Shown piece by piece: positions 5,805-7,605 of a stretch of 7,605 nt of DNA; the stretch's first letter is position 1; each line of letters begins with the position of its first letter. The DNA comes from Candidatus Sphingobacterium stercoripullorum. Its GTDB lineage: Bacteria; Bacteroidota; Bacteroidia; Sphingobacteriales; Sphingobacteriaceae. Under the pieces are notes generated by a model. The model had not been told where the DNA came from. It did not search any database and was given only the letters and a program-made list of their open reading frames with translations. The translations under genes and the position numbers were made by a program. Location of the stretch: positions 1 through 7,605 of the forward strand of contig DXEZ01000344.1 of the NCBI GenBank assembly GCA_019114715.1. Reading direction: 5' to 3'.

Positions 5805-5813
5805 TATAATTTG
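5805..5813 (+). promoter_or_regulatory. Weak promoter-like element upstream of acs
   Basis: TATAATTTG resembles the Bacteroidota -7 consensus TAnnTTTG but has one base too many or too few between TA and TTTG; it also contains a perfect TATAAT. A TTG at 5793-5795 is too close to serve as the -33 element. It would give an acs leader of about 85 nt. This is a guess from one AT-rich word. Confidence 0.2.
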
Positions 5814-5903
5814 TATAAATTAGCGGAACGAAGACAAGATTAACAACATTTACGGTGTTTTATTAGGGAAAACAAAACATCGATTATAATTCTAAACTTT
5901 TAT

Positions 5904-7605
5904 ATGGGAATACAAATTAAGTCATTTGAAGAGTACCAGGAGGCCTATAAACAGAGCGTAGAAAATCCTGAGGAGTTTTGGGCAGGTATAGCAGAGCATT
6001 TCTTTTGGCAAAAGAAATGGCAGAATGTACTTTCATGGAATTTCGACGAGCCGAATATCAAATGGTTCGAAAAAGGGAAATTGAATATTACGGAAAACTG
6101 CCTAGACCGTCATATTTATAAGCTAGGCGACAGGCCTGCTATAATTTGGGAGCCCAATGATCCGAATGAAGCGCATCGCGTGCTTACGTATAAGCAACTG
6201 CTGGAAAAGGTAAAACAATTTGCCACGGTCTTAAAGAACAACAACGTTCGCAAAGGCGATAGGGTATGTATATATATGCCTATGGTCCCCGAGCTGGCCA
6301 TCGCCATGCTAGCATGTGCTAGGATCGGAGCTATTCACTCGGTAGTATTTGGCGGGTTTTCCGCAAGATCCATTGCTGATAGGATCAACGATGCTGAATG
6401 TAAGATTGTCATCACGGCAGACGGAGGATTTAGGGGAAATAAAGTATTGAACTTAAAAAGCATTGTAGACGATGCTTTAGAGCAAACTAATTTAGTGGAG
6501 CGTGTCATCGTTCTCACTAGAACACGTACTCCCGTGAGTATGATTAAAGGAAGGGACGTATGGTGGGAAGATGAGATTACCAAAGTAGAAACTATGGGTA
6601 ACCCTCCTTGCCCTGCGGCAGAGATGGATGCCGAGGATACCTTATTTATACTATACACCTCGGGATCGACCGGAAAACCCAAAGGTGTGGTGCATACCAC
6701 AGGCGGGTATATGGTCTACACGGGATATACTTTCACCAATGTCTTCCAGTATCAACCGGGGGAAGTTTATTTCTGTACGGCAGACATAGGATGGATTACT
6801 GGCCACTCATACATCGTCTATGGCCCATTATCTCAAGGTGCAACCTCATTGATGTTTGAGGGCATACCGACTTACCCGGATGGCGGTAGATTTTGGGATA
6901 TCGTTAAAAAGCATCAGGTCAATATATTCTATACCGCACCAACGGCTATTCGTTCACTGATGGCTTTAGGGGATGAGTATTTAGAGGGCAAAGACTTGAG
7001 CTCTTTACGTGTTTTAGGGTCGGTTGGTGAGCCTATAAATGAAGAAGCTTGGAACTGGTACAACGAAAAAATTGGTAAAAACAAAGCGCCAATCGTGGAC
7101 ACTTGGTGGCAAACGGAAAACGGTGGTATATTAATATCTCCTTTAGCGGGTATCACACCTACTAAACCCAGTTACGCTATGCTCCCATTACCGGGCGTGC
7201 AACTGGCCATCATGGATGAAAACGGCAACGAGCTAGAGGGCAATAATGTAAGTGGAAACTTATGTATTAAATTCCCTTGGCCAAGCATCCTGCGAACAAC
7301 CTATGGAGACCACGAGCGCTGTAAGCAAACTTACTTCTCGGCCTACCCGGGGAAATATTTCAGTGAAGACGGCTGCTTGAGGGATGAGGAAGGCTACTAC
7401 CGCATAACTGGTAGAGTGGACGACGTGCTGAATGTCTCGGGACATAGAATTGGTACGGCTGAGGTGGAGGACGCTATTAACATGCACGCTGAAGTTGTAG
7501 AATCGGCCATCGTAGGCTACCCTCACCCGATTAAAGGGCAAGGGATCTTCGCTTATGTTATTGCAAACCACCAGTACGGCGACCAGGAGCTCACTAGAAG
7601 CAACA
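5904..7605 (+). CDS. acs: Acetate--CoA ligase (acetyl-CoA synthetase), C-terminus beyond right edge
   Basis: The frame opens at the ATG at 5904 and stays open for 567 codons to the window edge; a full Acs is about 630-650 aa, so some 70-80 residues are missing. Acs makes acetyl-CoA from acetate, ATP and CoA through acetyl-AMP, in the cytoplasm. The product begins MGIQIKSFEEYQEAYK and has the Acs N-terminal domain (about 5-63, including the FDEPNIKWFEKGKLN segment). The AMP-binding domain follows, with P-loop YTSGSTGKPKG (251-261), TADIGWITGHSYIVYGPL, and the acyl-pocket DTWWQTENGG (399-408). The tandem Trp is the mark of short-chain, acetate-specific enzymes. The hinge GRVDDVLNVSGHRIGTAEVE begins at 503 and opens the C-terminal domain. 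The catalytic Lys motif (PKTRSGK type), the usual acetylation target, is outside the window. One oddity is Asn406, where many Acs proteins have Thr (TETGG). The gene is transcribed away from the UbiA-like operon. Confidence 0.97.
   Translation, partial: MGIQIKSFEEYQEAYKQSVENPEEFWAGIAEHFFWQKKWQNVLSWNFDEPNIKWFEKGKLNITENCLDRHIYKLGDRPAIIWEPNDPNEAHRVLTYKQLLEKVKQFATVLKNNNVRKGDRVCIYMPMVPELAIAMLACARIGAIHSVVFGGFSARSIADRINDAECKIVITADGGFRGNKVLNLKSIVDDALEQTNLVERVIVLTRTRTPVSMIKGRDVWWEDEITKVETMGNPPCPAAEMDAEDTLFILYTSGSTGKPKGVVHTTGGYMVYTGYTFTNVFQYQPGEVYFCTADIGWITGHSYIVYGPLSQGATSLMFEGIPTYPDGGRFWDIVKKHQVNIFYTAPTAIRSLMALGDEYLEGKDLSSLRVLGSVGEPINEEAWNWYNEKIGKNKAPIVDTWWQTENGGILISPLAGITPTKPSYAMLPLPGVQLAIMDENGNELEGNNVSGNLCIKFPWPSILRTTYGDHERCKQTYFSAYPGKYFSEDGCLRDEEGYYRITGRVDDVLNVSGHRIGTAEVEDAINMHAEVVESAIVGYPHPIKGQGIFAYVIANHQYGDQELTRSN

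Larger units (their letters stand above)
5606..5903. other. 298-bp divergent intergenic region between the UbiA-like gene and acs
   Basis: This region must contain both divergent promoters if the chosen starts are right. No exact TAnnTTTG element with a properly spaced TTG was found for either gene. The clearest promoter-like word on the plus strand is TATAATTTG at 5805-5813, about 90 bp upstream of acs. A GC-rich repeat at 5768-5785 stands out from the AT-rich surroundings. The part next to the UbiA-like gene (5606-5740) is open in frame with it but is read as untranslated. Confidence 0.55.

Noticed and set aside
6116..7571. Minus-strand frames of 63-121 codons and a plus-strand frame of 83 codons inside acs
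   Set aside because: All overlap the intact acs frame, which carries every expected motif in order; these are shadow frames.

Overview
The window looks like chromosomal DNA of a Bacteroidota bacterium, probably of the Sphingobacteriales (the phylum is well supported, the order is a guess). The evidence is a SusC/SusD outer-membrane nutrient-uptake pair, a SusC with carboxypeptidase-regulatory-like domain and C-terminal Phe, AT-rich leaders without clear Shine-Dalgarno sequences, and a moderately AT-rich base composition. No transposase, integrase, tRNA, rRNA, CRISPR array or phage gene was seen.

Layout, left to right. (1) Positions 1-98, minus strand: the first 32 codons of a susD-type lipoprotein gene that continues beyond the left edge. 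(2) 119-3283, minus: a complete susC-type TonB-dependent receptor gene, 20 bp upstream of susD and transcribed first. (3) 3284-3752: a 469-bp gap holding the susC control region (a palindromic box present twice, A/T micro-repeats, helically phased TAATTGTWAC boxes) and, at its far end, a cluster of hairpins, two of which look like tandem terminators for the genes to the right. (4) 3753-5605, minus: three closely spaced genes, probably one operon, transcribed in the order UbiA-superfamily membrane protein, unrecognised 160-aa protein, carboxymuconolactone-decarboxylase-family protein. (5) 5606-5903: a divergent intergenic region with a GC-rich repeat. (6) 5904 to the right edge, plus: acs, acetyl-CoA synthetase, 567 codons present and the C-terminal part missing.

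How they work together: SusC and SusD form an outer-membrane import complex for an oligosaccharide or similar ligand. The substrate cannot be told, because no CAZyme, FecI/FecR pair or hybrid two-component regulator lies in the window. Acs activates acetate for central metabolism. The three-gene minus-strand cluster is the least understood part: a UbiA-like protein lacking the first Asp-rich motif, an orphan acidic protein, and a cysteine-free CMD-family protein.

The content is mostly ordinary. The points worth checking are the non-coding architecture upstream of susC and the functionally unassigned three-gene cluster. I did not find convincing evidence for a wholly new system.
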